The translations under genes and the position numbers were made by a program. Below, in pieces: positions 1 to 10,423 of a stretch of DNA of 64,000 bases. Below the pieces are notes generated by a model, which did no database searches, was not told the origin of the DNA, and worked only from the letters and a program-made list of their open reading frames with translations. Source of the stretch: Bradyrhizobium vignae (GTDB lineage Bacteria > Pseudomonadota > Alphaproteobacteria > Rhizobiales > Xanthobacteraceae). The stretch spans positions 1 through 64,000 of the forward strand of contig NZ_RDQF01000044.1 of assembly GCF_004114425.1 (NCBI RefSeq), in the 5' to 3' direction. The stretch's first letter is position 1; each line of letters opens with the position of its first letter.

Positions 1-204
1 TGATGTGATCTCGCGCTTTGCGCGCATGCTGATCTTCCCTGCCATACCCGCCACCGAACTGATTCGGCAGCTCCGCCCCAGACACGACAGGGAAGTTGTC
101 CGGTAACATTTTTACTGAGGCAATGCGGGGGGCAATTTCCCGTGTCGCCCGACAGTCAGGAGAAGGTGGTCCAAAGCGAGCTTGCGGTTGAGCAGCGACC
201 ACCT

Positions 205-259
205 GAAAAAAAGGGCGATTTAGCCTCCCCTGGGGACGTTTGTTAAGACCCCAGGGAGG
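205..259 (-). terminator. Putative Rho-independent terminator of the porin gene
   Basis: Inverted arms CCTCCCCTGGGG (224-235) and CCCCAGGGAGG (249-259) enclose a 13-nt loop. Read on the minus strand, the hairpin is followed after about 11 nt by a run of seven T (206-212). It lies about 50 bp beyond the porin stop codon. The gap between stem and T-run is longer than ideal, so termination strength is uncertain. Confidence 0.6.
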
Positions 260-308
260 GATGGGTAGCGAAATAGATCCTAGCTGGCGGCGCGCCGACA
301 GATTAGTG

Positions 309-1745
309 TTAGAACCTCAAGATCGCACCAGTCAGGAAGGTAGTTGTGGACGGATTATCGTAACCGGCAGAAAAGCCTCCGCTGAGCTTTGACCAAACAA
401 CGCCACCATAAACGTCCCAGTGCTTATCGAACGTGTAAACGGCAGAGAGGGACGCAGTTTCCCAGGCACCTGAGCAGTAGGAGTGGCCATTGTCGGAGCA
501 TGGTGTGGCAGTAGCGGTCGACTGATAGTAGCCTTGCATTGCACGGTAATATGCCGCCGAGACCGCCCAAGAGCCGATCTCATACTTCGCGCCAAGCCAC
601 GCAAAGCCAACAATCTTGTGATCAAACGAATAAGCGGTGTTATTGACCCTACCGAACATATAGCCGCCGACCGTGGTATCCCCGATGGAAAGCGGGTCGG
701 ACGGGTTTGAATATGTGATGTGCTGATAGCCCGCGTACAATGTGAGCCTGTTGAGAGGAGCTCCTTTGGCACCGCCACTAAAATCATAGGCATACTTGCC
801 CATGAGAGCCCACGCATCAGTGTTCTGTCCGGTGACAGTAAGGGTATTGCAGCTCGGCGTGCCAGCCACACCGCATCCGCCAACCCCGAAGAGGCCGGCT
901 CTCACGGCGTCGCGCTCCGCGGTATATACCGCGTCGACATACAGGCCTTGCCAGTTAAAACCGAAGTTCGCTGCATAGGAATCGCCATGGAGAGACGAGC
1001 CTTGGTTCTGTCCCTGGGCGAACATGGCGCCAGCGTGAAGAAACTCGTTGGTGTAGACGTATTTGACTGAATTGTTCCACCTGGTCGCTTCGGTTGCTCC
1101 CGCGCCAGCGGAGAATCCGAGCCCCCAGAAAATCGCCGAGAAGTCGGCGATATTAACCGGGTCGAAACCCCAGATGGAATCCGCGGCGAGCGAATTGTTT
1201 CGACCAACCTGCAGCTGCCCGTAGGTTTTGTTGCTTACTCCGACCCAGACTTGGCGGGTGAGCCCACCGCATTGGTTCGAGTCCCCGCTTGTCGTTTGCT
1301 GGCTGTTCGGCTTGCCATTGTTGTCGATCAGAGTCTTACAGCCGTCGTTAATTTGGCCGGTCAGCGGACTGAAGCCGGTTTCAATCCTTCCGATCGCTTT
1401 CCAGTCATATCCGAGGGGCTCCTCGATCTTGAGCCCGACGAATGAATAGCCTTGCGTATTTATAGTCGAAATTGGGCCTCGCCCGGGAGGACTCGCGAAG
1501 ACGTTCGCATTCACTCCCGCGAAGTAGTTGCCGATCGGAGCAGCATTGTCTGAATAGGCGTATCCAAGATCTAGCGCGCCGTAGAGCGTGATACCGTTCC
1601 ACGTCAGGGAATCAGGGATTGGGTTCTTTAGAGCCGGAGCCTTCAGGACCTCGCCGACATCCGCAGCTTGCGCAGTGACCGTCAAGCCAGCAATTGCCAG
1701 CCCACAGATTACACCTTTTGCAACTCGTCTCTCAATGGTCGTCAT
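309..1745 (-). CDS. Outer-membrane porin, Bradyrhizobium type
   Basis: A 478-residue precursor of a gram-negative general porin that would form a beta-barrel channel for small hydrophilic solutes in the outer membrane. Residues 1-27 are a Sec signal peptide (charged start, hydrophobic core, AQA cleavage site). The mature part is rich in alternating aromatic and polar strands (WNGITLYGALDLGYAY, VQVGRNNSL-like loop 3 region) and ends in a strand closing with Phe (GAILRF), the usual porin C-terminal sorting signal. The start at 1745 follows an AGGGGGAAGT ribosome site. The length fits the rhizobial porin family. It stands alone, with a hairpin terminator behind it and a 780-bp gene-free region upstream. 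Substrate preference cannot be read from sequence. Confidence 0.92.
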   Translation of the reverse strand: MTTIERRVAKGVICGLAIAGLTVTAQAADVGEVLKAPALKNPIPDSLTWNGITLYGALDLGYAYSDNAAPIGNYFAGVNANVFASPPGRGPISTINTQGYSFVGLKIEEPLGYDWKAIGRIETGFSPLTGQINDGCKTLIDNNGKPNSQQTTSGDSNQCGGLTRQVWVGVSNKTYGQLQVGRNNSLAADSIWGFDPVNIADFSAIFWGLGFSAGAGATEATRWNNSVKYVYTNEFLHAGAMFAQGQNQGSSLHGDSYAANFGFNWQGLYVDAVYTAERDAVRAGLFGVGGCGVAGTPSCNTLTVTGQNTDAWALMGKYAYDFSGGAKGAPLNRLTLYAGYQHITYSNPSDPLSIGDTTVGGYMFGRVNNTAYSFDHKIVGFAWLGAKYEIGSWAVSAAYYRAMQGYYQSTATATPCSDNGHSYCSGAWETASLSAVYTFDKHWDVYGGVVWSKLSGGFSAGYDNPSTTTFLTGAILRF

Positions 1746-2529
1746 ACTTCCCCCTTCATCTCAAGTTAATCAATGCGCGATACATAGTGCTGGATTACGT
1801 TCTTCACTCTGATCACGTCATGACAGCACTCACCGTTTTGATTCTGGACAGCACTATTGGCCTTGACCACCGATCGATTGCGCGCGCTTGTTCTACGGAT
1901 TGCAAACCTATTAAGAGCGGCCACTGACCAGCCGCGTGGGACAGCCGAAGTCGCGAACACTGCTTTCTCAAACTGAGGACACGTCGGGACCATTGACTAG
2001 GATTCTCGTGATATCGCAGCAGGCGGCGGGGCAGGCTCATTCCATGACACGCAGATTAAGCCTAGCCGACTGCGTCCCTCGGCGGCTCACAATCTCAGTA
2101 CGTATCGGACCGCGAAAACTAGTCTGCACCGGCAGCGTGCTATATTTGCATCACGCGTATCCCTCCCGTGTACTACAGTTCGCGACCAAAAAGGTCATTC
2201 GGTCGTGCAGTCTACCAATGGTAGACAGCCCACGTTTCCGTTCACGGCTCAAAGCGCGTCCGCTCGGCCTTTGTCGGCATCATCGACGGATCGGCGTGGG
2301 ATCTTCGCCCAGGGTTCGCCGCGATAGGAATCGGTCAAGTCGAACTACTCGCCCGTTGGCAGCGTAACATGTTGGCGCTGATGTAAGTCCCCGGATCGGC
2401 GCAGCTCATTCCTGTCCTTAGGAATTTCGACCTACGGCATCGGTTCAGCTTCGCCAAAGAAGCAGCCTATGGGGCGAGAGTGCGGTCGTTAGTGAGTTGA
2501 ACATCTCATCGGAATGAGGGGCGACCTTG
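1746..2529. other. Gene-free interval between porin and Crp/Fnr gene
   Basis: About 780 bp upstream of the minus-strand porin gene. Only short unconvincing reading frames are present, and none resembles a known family. It presumably holds the porin promoter near 1750-1850. No clear operator was recognised. Confidence 0.5.
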
Positions 2530-3369
2530 CTAAATCGGTCGATGTTTTGATGAAATCAGCGGCTCCGACGACGCATAACTGTCGGAAATAAGCTTGTAGC
2601 AGCCACAAGCCCTTTGCTCCAAAGCTTTGCGTTCATCGATTTGCAAGGCGCCGCGCATCTGACGAATTAATTTCTGTTCTTGGAATCGGATTAGCGTCTC
2701 TGTTACGCTAGCGCGACGCAGTCCTAGGACGGACGAAAGGTAGTCATGGGTGACTGGGAGCACATGAGCGCCAACAGCATCACTCGCCAAACAGAGCCAG
2801 CTGGCGAGCCTCTTCTCACGATCATGCCGAACTCCGCATAGTCCTGTTTGAGCGCAATGGACGCCCAGCGCCTGAACGTACCGAAAAAGGTGCTCTCGAA
2901 TTTGAGGCCGCTCGTCCATGACTCGGCGCAGATCCTCGACAGGAATGCGGTACGCAGTTCCGGTAAGGAGCACTACGCACTGATGCGTCGAAAGATGCCC
3001 TCCCAGCAAGAGCGAAGCGCCGACGGCGCCCCGATAGCCTATGACCGCCGTTTCAAGGATGCTCCCTGTGGCGACGATCCTCAGCGATACAAGTCCTGAT
3101 TCGATGAAGTAAACGTAGTCGAGATGGCTCTTCGGGCTTAGCAAAATCGTCCTTTCTCTCAGGACGATCGGCTCAAGAAACTGATCCAATGCCGCACGGT
3201 CTTGCAGAGAAAATCTCGCCAAAATCGCATTTTTCACGGAAGGCCAAGTGTTGCGACGCGTCGTGTCGGCTAAGTGATGCATCGGCCCCGTGCCGCACGC
3301 CGGGTCGAGAGCTTTACAAGCTGAGCCGTCATGCGGTTCGAGAACTGCGGGTACCTGCTGCTGGGTCAT
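2530..3369 (-). CDS. Crp/Fnr-family transcriptional regulator
   Basis: A 279-residue cytoplasmic regulator. An N-terminal cyclic-nucleotide-binding-like beta-barrel spans about residues 55-165 (FLEPIVLRERTILLSPKSH, then YVYFIESGLVSL). A C-terminal Crp-type winged helix follows at about 195-255; its recognition helix contains YLSSVLGLRRASVTETL. It lacks the cysteine cluster of oxygen-sensing Fnr proteins, so the signal is unknown. The start at 3369 gives an unusual 29-residue leader. A second ATG at 3282 (MHHLADTTRR) matches the usual length of rhizobial homologues (about 250 aa) and may be the true start. It is flanked by gene-free DNA, so its target genes are not evident from context. Confidence 0.85.
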   Translation of the reverse strand: MTQQQVPAVLEPHDGSACKALDPACGTGPMHHLADTTRRNTWPSVKNAILARFSLQDRAALDQFLEPIVLRERTILLSPKSHLDYVYFIESGLVSLRIVATGSILETAVIGYRGAVGASLLLGGHLSTHQCVVLLTGTAYRIPVEDLRRVMDERPQIREHLFRYVQALGVHCAQTGLCGVRHDREKRLASWLCLASDAVGAHVLPVTHDYLSSVLGLRRASVTETLIRFQEQKLIRQMRGALQIDERKALEQRACGCYKLISDSYASSEPLISSKHRPI

Positions 3370-5495
3370 GTGCGGTCCGCCCTTGGCCGCGAATCTATGA
3401 TTCTCGCTGGCTGGAATTAACCCCCGAGTGTAGTTGGATTTCGATCTGATTTAATGCGGCGTGCCGCCAGCCAACGCCGAAATGCCGCGCTTATGTAGGC
3501 TCTTTCGATGGATTTCGACGAGATACACGTGACGATTGGCCCGGGAGGCCCGGCGGGGCAATTGTGATTCCGCCAAGGCCGATCGCTAGTCGTCGACGAT
3601 GAGGTGCCCTTACAATGTAGACGCCTGGTTGAAAAGAACAAGCTTTTCGTGGGCGCCAATCAGGGGCAGTGGGCGTCCCGCCTTGAGCGGCGGAAACGTC
3701 GTCTTGTCCACACGCCGCGGTCGCCGACACCCACTATGCGGCGGATGCCGTTGAGCAAGGGTCCGGCGTGCTTGCTCCCGACCATGGCGCCAGCTCGATG
3801 ATGGCATCGACCACGAAAGCGCTCTGCCCGCAGGCAGTGCAAATTGTGAATTTCAGTTCGATGGACAATGGGCGCGGCGCCGACTGATGTGGGTACACTG
3901 ATAGGCGCGACAGCATCGGTCCCCCCGTGCTTTAATGTCTACTGGCGGCTCGCCGCGCGCCCCAGCGGCGCACCCTTGATCGAACGAATCATCGCTTCGG
4001 CGACAGGATATTGAGCGAGAGGGTATCGAGTGCTACCGGGAAGCCCTACGTCTCAGCGGCGGATACCGTCTCGGCGGTGGTACAGGCGCGCTCGGGCGCG
4101 GCCGCTCTACCACTTGGCCAGCTGCACCTTGCTCGGGCTCGTTCGGTGTGCTGGCAGGTAGTGCCGCCCTGGGGAACGAGCGGCGGGGGCAGATCAAGCT
4201 CGCCCGCGAAAGGCTTCGCCAAACCCGGCCCGTTCCCCGTGGCGACCACGGCTCGCGCTGGGATGCCATCGGTCTCGTACTGCTGCAGCCGCTCCTTCGA
4301 GAGCACAAAGGGCTGTCCGGCTGCTTATCGCGGACCGCTTTGAGCCCGCAGAGCTTCGGGGATGGAATCCGGCCCCATGGTGTAGGTGAAGAAGCCGAGA
4401 ATGGACCGGGGACAGGTAGTCACCCTCTTGCGACACGGCCTCGGTGAAGTGGTGCTTAGGTTGCGCGGTGCGGTCTACCAGATCGCGCGGCGCAGCGAAG
4501 GAAACTAGCTCTTAAGATGCTGCTGCGCGGCGGCCGTCAGACCCGCCGCCTCGTCAATGTCGGTCACAATGCAGACGCTACGTGTCAAACCTATGGCCGG
4601 TGGAGTATGCGCGTAACCATGCCGAAGTCGGCCAGCGCTGCGTCGTCACTTTGCGCGTCAATCCTACGCGCCCCGACTGGACGCGATCCGCACTCGGAAA
4701 GCTCATTTCCACCAAGGAGTGAAGCTGTCGTAGAAGCCCATGCGTCGGTTCATTTGCGGAGCAAGCTCGCAACCATGTTTTCGAAGGGACGTTTGCTGCC
4801 TACGTTGTCCTGATACTGCTCTACTTGGATCGATGAGTGCTGCTCTTTCAGCGGCCCCTTTCCCCCAACAAGCGACACACCAGAGCTTTCGTACCGAAGA
4901 GTTGAGCCATCATTCGGTTACGCAGACGTATTGGCACCAAGTCTGCTAACGCCGAATTTCCCCACAGCGATGGCCTTGCGTGGCCGTTATTTTGCTCGAA
5001 GCGTGAGAATTTGACGTTTTTAGACTAGCAATGCCTCTATCTTGATCTCGTTGAGTTTGGCTCGATACAGTCGGCCGTTGTAAAGGCGATTGCGAGCGTG
5101 CTTCTCTCCTCAAGAATGAACAATCATATCGAACAGTTGTGAGTGGCCCGAGCAATAACCAGGCGGCGGAAAACCAGCTGACGGCCGTGAAGTCGGCTTG
5201 CCAAGCAGCTCTGCTGCTCACACCACCCTCCATCAATGTCAACCGAGAGAGCACTACTTCCTCGAACATCAGAGCAGCGAGAAAGAAGCTATATTTCTTC
5301 TTCGGAAGCCACCTAACGAGTCGCAATCCTCATGGACTGTGTTAACGGCTTCACGTGCGCTGCCGAACACTGTCTCGGTCATAGACGTTCTCGTACCGGC
5401 CTAGCAGGGCACTAATGAGCGCTGTTCCTTTGGCGGAAACGCTGAAAGTCGTTGCTTGAGCACGGACCAATCGCTTGCCTAAGGGAGCTTGAAAA
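3370..5495. other. Gene-poor, apparently decayed interval
   Basis: More than 2 kb without a convincing gene. On the minus strand between about 4770 and 4050, short coding-like runs appear in shifting frames (GFYDSFTPWW near 4735; FFTYTMGPDSIPEALRA near 4390; LSKERLQQYETDGIPARAVV near 4300). They are broken by stops and frame changes, as expected of a long-dead gene. I could not identify the parent family. Around 3450-3490 there is a weak resemblance to the repeated upstream element described at 29391-29490. Confidence 0.5.
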
Positions 5496-7043
5496 ATGAA
5501 CGGTGCTGAAAGTCTGGTGCGGACCCTTGTGAACGGGGGGGTTGATCTTTGTTTCGCCAATCCGGGCACCTCCGAAATGCACTTCGTTGCGGCGCTTGAC
5601 CGCGTGCCAGGTATGCGCTGCGTACTCGGCCTGTTCGAGGGCGTGGTGACGGGAGCAGCCGACGGCTATTTCCGAATGAAGGGCACACCGGCGTCGACAC
5701 TTCTGCACCTCGGCCCGGGCCTCGCCAATGGTCTCGCTAATTTGCACAACGCCAAAAAGGCGCATTCCGGCATCATCAATATCGTCGGCCAGCATGCCGG
5801 TTATCACATCGGCTTCAACGCGCCCCTGACCTCCGATATCGAGGGCCTGGCGCGACCGATGTCATCTTGGGTCCACACCTCGCAGGATGCCAAATCTGTT
5901 GCCGCCGATGGCGCCGCGGCGATTGCGGCCGCCAAGAGTTCCCCGGCGCAAATCGCGACTCTGATCCTGCCTGCCGATACCGCGTGGAACGAGGCTGCCG
6001 GCATTGCCGCGCTGGCGCCCGGCCAGCAACACCCATCCTATTCGCCGCAGGCGCTCGAGACCGCGGCAAAGATTTTGCGCGGTGATGGCGAGCGCACGTT
6101 GCTTCTGATCACCGGAAGTGCGCTGACCGAGCAGGGACTGCTGCTGGCAGAACGTGTTGCCGCCAAGACCGGGTGCACGGTAATGGGTCCGACCTTCCGC
6201 CCTCGCATGGCGCGCGGCCGTGGTCGTTTCTCCATCGAACGGATTCCGTACGTTATCGAGCAGGCATTGTCGACGCTTCAGAAATTCCGTCATATCGTGC
6301 TAGTCGAAGCCGATGATCCGATCGCGTTTTTCGCCTATCCGAACAAGCCCAGCCTATTGAAGCCCGAGGGCTGCGATGTGCATCGTATGACCGCCTGGGG
6401 GGAGAATTCGATCGCCGCACTTGAAGCGCTCGCCAGCGTGCTTCGTGCCGGAACGAACGACATTGTGCGGCAGACGCAGCCGGAACTGGTCAAGCCGACT
6501 GGTCCGCTTAACCACACCACCATCGCGCAGGCGATCGCCTATGCGCTTCCCGAAAATGCGATCGTGGTCGACGAATCGATCAGTACCGGCCGGGGTTTCT
6601 TTTCGGCGACGGCGGCGGCCGCACCACATGACTGGCTACAAAACATGGGGGGCTCGATCGGCTTTTCAACACCGGTTTCTATCGGAGCCGCGCTCGCCTG
6701 TCCGGACCGCAAGGTTTTCTGCATGGTCGGTGATGGCAGCGCGATGTACACTATCCAGTCACTGTGGACGCAGGCCCGTGAAGGGCTCGACGTCGTCACG
6801 ATTGTGTTCGCCAACCGCATCTACCAGATCCTGCGCGGCGAGTTCGATGGCGTTGGCGCCGGCGAGCCGGGCCAGCGCGCTCTCGATATGATGAAAATCG
6901 ACCGGCCAACCCTTGATTTCGTTGCCTTGGCGCGCGGCATGGGTGTGCCGGGCCGCGCGGTGAGAACTGCCGATGAGTTCAATAACGCTTTGGCCGCGGC
7001 CAAGGTCGAGCCCGGACCAAGGTTGATCGAAGTTCAGATCTGA
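5496..7043 (+). CDS. Thiamine-diphosphate-dependent enzyme, acetolactate synthase large-subunit family
   Basis: A 515-residue cytoplasmic ThDP enzyme. The N-terminal pyrimidine-binding domain (about 1-165) carries NPGTSEMHFVAAL and the catalytic glutamate E48 in GLFEGVVTGAADGY. A central domain follows (about 185-320). The C-terminal diphosphate-binding domain has GDGSAM at 412-417, with the partner Asn about 28 residues later in VFANRIYQIL. This glutamate and GDG-N layout is diagnostic of the superfamily. The chemistry (acetolactate formation, or decarboxylation of another 2-keto acid) is not determined, and there is no small-subunit gene nearby, which argues against a housekeeping acetolactate synthase. 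The start at 5496 follows AGGGAG. A C-terminal fragment of a relative lies at 9082-9306. Confidence 0.85.
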   Translation: MNGAESLVRTLVNGGVDLCFANPGTSEMHFVAALDRVPGMRCVLGLFEGVVTGAADGYFRMKGTPASTLLHLGPGLANGLANLHNAKKAHSGIINIVGQHAGYHIGFNAPLTSDIEGLARPMSSWVHTSQDAKSVAADGAAAIAAAKSSPAQIATLILPADTAWNEAAGIAALAPGQQHPSYSPQALETAAKILRGDGERTLLLITGSALTEQGLLLAERVAAKTGCTVMGPTFRPRMARGRGRFSIERIPYVIEQALSTLQKFRHIVLVEADDPIAFFAYPNKPSLLKPEGCDVHRMTAWGENSIAALEALASVLRAGTNDIVRQTQPELVKPTGPLNHTTIAQAIAYALPENAIVVDESISTGRGFFSATAAAAPHDWLQNMGGSIGFSTPVSIGAALACPDRKVFCMVGDGSAMYTIQSLWTQAREGLDVVTIVFANRIYQILRGEFDGVGAGEPGQRALDMMKIDRPTLDFVALARGMGVPGRAVRTADEFNNALAAAKVEPGPRLIEVQI

Positions 7044-7849
7044 AGCGTGCAGAGCGCGACAGGCGAGGCGAGATGTGAGCAAAACTGAACTAACGTGATT
7101 TGCGGCGGTTTGCGAGTTTCACGCTGCTTGTTCGGAGAAGGAGCAAGCGCACCATCACGTTCGCGCCGCATGCAACTGAAATAGTTCTGTACTGGGGCCT
7201 TCTCAGAAATCGGCCGACTCGTCGGAAGCAACTCCAGCTCGGCTTGCTTTTCGTGCCCTCCCCACGCGTACTGAGCCTTGATGGGGAAAATCCGGTTGCG
7301 CATCGATAGGCGCGACTAGGTTCGACGCGCGAAGAACGACAAGGCCGCAATACCGCTCACCGGCGGCACGTGGTCGTAGAGATAGATGGACCGATCCCAT
7401 TCAAACGGTGCTGGCTATAGAGGCCCATGCGTGGCACAACGTCTGACGTCATGGTGTGGTGAGCATGCGCGACGCGGGACAAGCTTACTACGACTTTGCG
7501 CGTCTTGTATCACCGAGCAGAGAGCGGCAGTGCACAAAGTCGAACTGCCGCAGGGTGCAACGGCCCGCAAGGTGGGCATTTTAACGGGGTCAATTGACGC
7601 GGGTACAGTACTCATCTTAGCGACGCAGTTCGCTCGAATTTGGGTGGTCAGCCCACTCGGCGTTCGACAATCGTCGTGCTTTCCCCAACGCTAATCCCCG
7701 CGAGAGCGTGGAATCGCGGTATTACGTGTACTACGAGTGAAGCGCGCAGACCGTCCATGTCAATTGCGTGACCCCACATGATCGTCTCGGCGTGCAGGTG
7801 ATGCGCGCCAACAAGCGCATTCTCCTCTTCAACGAGATAAGGGCGCAAG
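7044..7849. other. Gene-free interval
   Basis: About 800 bp between the ThDP enzyme and the broken SBP gene. On the minus strand at about 7650-7860 one frame reads like a short coding relic (ALVGAHHLHAETIMWGHAID) but has no recognisable family. The rest shows no coding character. Confidence 0.45.
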
Positions 7850-8737
7850 ATGATGACGAAGACGTTCTTGAAAGTAGCGAGCACAGCTGCGGGCTTGATA
7901 GCGGCCATGCTGGTGCCCGTTGGGTATGCTTTCGCCGCCGACCAGTTGACCATTTCCTCCTATGGAGGAGTATACCAGGCAAGCTTGCGCAAAGCCGTTT
8001 TGGAGCCCTTTTCGAAGGCGTCCGAAGTGGTTATCACTCAAATGGGCACCGATCGGTCGAAGTTGCAAGACGCCGACAAGTCAACCTGCGGAGCGCCCTA
8101 CGTCACCTCTGCCATGTTGATCGGCTATGACAAGAGCAAACTGCCGACTGGCCCAAAGACCATCGCCGACTTCTTTGATTTGCAGAAGTTCCCCGGCAAG
8201 CGCGGACTAAAAAGATCGCCCGACAAGGCGCTCGAGTGGGCACTAATGGCTGACGGTGTTCGCGTCAAGGAGTCTACAAGGTGTTGAATACGTCTGAGGG
8301 CGTTGACCGCGCCTTGCGCAAGCTCGACACGATCAAGAAGGACGTTGTCTGGTGGCAGTCAACCTCCCAGCCGGCGCAGCTTTTGGCTGATGGCCAGGTT
8401 GTGATGACGTCAATCCACAACGGGCGCATCTACGATGCCGTCAAGAACATCGGCAAGCCCTTCGAAGGTGTTTGGGACACGCAGATCCAGGAGACGGCTG
8501 TCTGGATCATTCTCATCTCGCTTACTCTGCCCTGCCCCAGTCGCAGGCGCGACTTACGCAATACCTTCCTTACGGGCCCGTCAACAAAGACGCCATCGCT
8601 TGGTTGATCCGGAGATGAAACCCTATCTTCCTACTGCGCCTGAGCACATGCCCAATGCTCTGATCAGAGATTCCAGCTTCTGGACGGAAAGGGGTGACGA
8701 GGTGCTCCAGCGCTTCAATGTCTGGCTCGCGAAATGA
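7850..8737 (+). pseudogene. Broken periplasmic substrate-binding protein of a Pot-type ABC transporter
   Basis: This is a relative of the intact SBP genes at 9356-10423, 18375-19442 and 26937-28004. A signal peptide and mature start (ADQLTISSYGGVYQASLRKA) are intact. About 75 residues, the segment that in the intact genes runs from the EIV/KVN stretch to the cysteine-containing CGVP motif, have been lost after the AFSKAS-like stretch and only a remnant joins there. The frame shifts near 8280 (continuing as GVDRALRKLDTIKKDVVWW). A further shift and scrambled segment at about 8490-8610 precedes a recognisable C-terminus (PEMKPYLPTAPEHMPNALIR, ending FNVWLAK). It cannot give a functional protein. 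It faces the same way as the ThDP enzyme upstream, unlike the intact copies. Confidence 0.85.
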
Positions 8738-9081
8738 GCAAGCAGAAGCAAGCGAACGAAACGACCGATGCATCGAATGCGATTCGCATCCGTCGACCGA
8801 GGTCGCGCACCGTCGGAAAATAAGGTGCGTGGATACGACCTCTTTTGCAGACCACGACGTTGCGATTCGCAACATCGTCCAATGATGAATGGAACTGTCG
8901 CTCGACTGGAAAGGCTTCACGCTCCTGAAGCACGAGAGGCGCTTCTAACGAGCGCGATGCGGAAGGAGAAAACGTCTTAAGAGACATAACTTCCTTTCAC
9001 CGAGGACGACCTCAGAACGCCGGGGGTCAACAGGGGACATCGCCTCATGCTTCGTTCGCTCGGGCCGACAGTACGCTCGTT

Positions 9082-9306
9082 GTGAGGGCACAACCTAAAC
9101 GCTATTACCAAACAATCATAGCTTGGGGCAGGGGCGGCGCAATATTGACGCTGCCTACAAGGGCCGGACCGGCAATAAGGAGGAGATCTTTTCTCTATCG
9201 AGAAATAGATTTTGCTAAGCTGGCGCGTGACATGGATTGCTTCGGCGTGCGAGTTGAGAATCCGGCGGATCTTTCTAAAGCATTGCGTCAGGCCGGCCGA
9301 GCGTGA
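9082..9306 (+). pseudogene. C-terminal fragment of a ThDP-dependent enzyme
   Basis: The last ~35 codons, from about 9199, read EIDFAKLARDMDCFGVRVE then NPADLSKALRQA. This is the characteristic C-terminal strand-helix of acetolactate-synthase-like ThDP enzymes (compare LDFVALARGMGVPGRAVRTA in the intact gene at 5496-7043). The sequence before it, including the apparent ATG, does not match the family, and no GDG motif precedes it, so only a tail survives. The reading frame ends at 9306. This is a truncated relic, separated from the intact enzyme by the broken SBP gene. Confidence 0.65.
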
Positions 9307-9355
9307 TTGAAGAGGCGAGAAGAACCGCGCAAGTGCTCCCCCGCCTCGTTTTGGT

Positions 9356-10423
9356 CTACTTCGCGAGCCAAGCAGTAAAGCGCTGTTTCAGCTCATCGCC
9401 CTTGTCAGCCCAAAAGTCAGCGTCACTATGCAGGGAATTGCCCACATGGCCGGGCGCAGTCACAAGATCGGGCAGTATCGCCGGATCAAGAAACGCGGTC
9501 GCGTCGTTGTTAGCGGGTGGATAGGCGATGTATTCTGTCAGCTTACCCTGCACCTGAGGCGAAGCGGCGAACTCGATGAACCGGTAGGCGGCGTCCAGGC
9601 GCGGACTACCCTTGGGGATCACCCAGACGTTTCCTGTTCCCCACTTTGCGGCATCCCACATGATCTGAAAATGCCTACCGGTATTCCTAGCCGCGTCGGA
9701 GATGCGACCGTTCCAAGCCGAGGTCATTACTACTTGGCCATCGGCGAGAAGCTGCACCGGCTGCGCGCCGGACGTCCACCAAATGACGTCGTTCTTGATG
9801 GTGTCGAGTTTCTTGAAAGCGCGCTCGACGCCCTCGCGCGTACCGAGGGTCTTGTAAACGTCTTTGATGGCCACGCCGTCGGCAATCAACGCCCATTCAA
9901 GATTGTCTTGTGGATTCTTCCACAACCCGCGCTTGCCGGGTAATTTCTGCGTATCGAACAGGTCGGCGATTGTTTTCGGACCGTTTGGCAATCTATCCTT
10001 GTCATAGGCGACGATCGTCGCAGATATGACCGAGGGCACCCCACAGTCATACCTTTCGCCGTCCACAAACTTGGTCCGATCCAGGCCGAGTCTCTTCCAG
10101 TCGATTTTCTCCAGGATACCGTCGGCGCACAATTGATTGACCCAGACCGAGTAGCCGTCGACGACGTCCCAACTCACAGTCTTGGACTGGACCATGGCTC
10201 GGATTTTGGCGGCCTCGCCATTGTACTCGTCTTCAACAATCTCAATTCCGGTCGCCTTCGAGAAGGGCTCGAACCAAGCCTTCCGCTGACCGAGCTGCAG
10301 GGCTCCGCCCCAGGAGACGATCGTCAAACGGTCTCTAGGGAAAGCTGGCGCTGCAGGCACTAATCCGTTCACTGCAAGTCCGGTTGCGGCGATGGCGCAG
10401 ACGATAGTCAAGGTTCCCCGCAT
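9356..10423 (-). CDS. ABC transporter periplasmic substrate-binding protein, PotD/PotF-like
   Basis: A 355-residue extracellular solute-binding protein of the spermidine/putrescine-type family. It has a signal peptide (about 1-29), then DRLTIVSWGGALQLGQRKAW, the two-lobe core with the WDVVDGYSVW hinge region, a CGVP motif, and the family C-terminus ending FTAWLAK. The start at 10423 is chosen because AAAGGAGATCGATAGG lies just upstream and a signal peptide follows; the reading frame stays open to 10633, but that stretch overlaps a conserved upstream element. It is a clear but diverged relative of the copies at 18375 and 26937. No ATPase or permease gene adjoins it, so it must share a membrane complex encoded elsewhere, possibly the one at 24.8-29.2 kb. 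The ligand is unknown; a quaternary amine is plausible from context. Confidence 0.88.
   Translation of the reverse strand: MRGTLTIVCAIAATGLAVNGLVPAAPAFPRDRLTIVSWGGALQLGQRKAWFEPFSKATGIEIVEDEYNGEAAKIRAMVQSKTVSWDVVDGYSVWVNQLCADGILEKIDWKRLGLDRTKFVDGERYDCGVPSVISATIVAYDKDRLPNGPKTIADLFDTQKLPGKRGLWKNPQDNLEWALIADGVAIKDVYKTLGTREGVERAFKKLDTIKNDVIWWTSGAQPVQLLADGQVVMTSAWNGRISDAARNTGRHFQIMWDAAKWGTGNVWVIPKGSPRLDAAYRFIEFAASPQVQGKLTEYIAYPPANNDATAFLDPAILPDLVTAPGHVGNSLHSDADFWADKGDELKQRFTAWLAK

Noticed and set aside
332..1602. Several long open frames antisense or out of frame within the porin gene
   Set aside because: They are frame shadows of a clear porin; none has a family match or own ribosome site.
4046..4306. 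Minus-strand frame beginning MLSKERLQQYETDGI as a dioxygenase N-terminus
   Set aside because: The first residues hint at a phytanoyl-CoA-dioxygenase-like start, but nothing after them fits and the context is out-of-frame debris.
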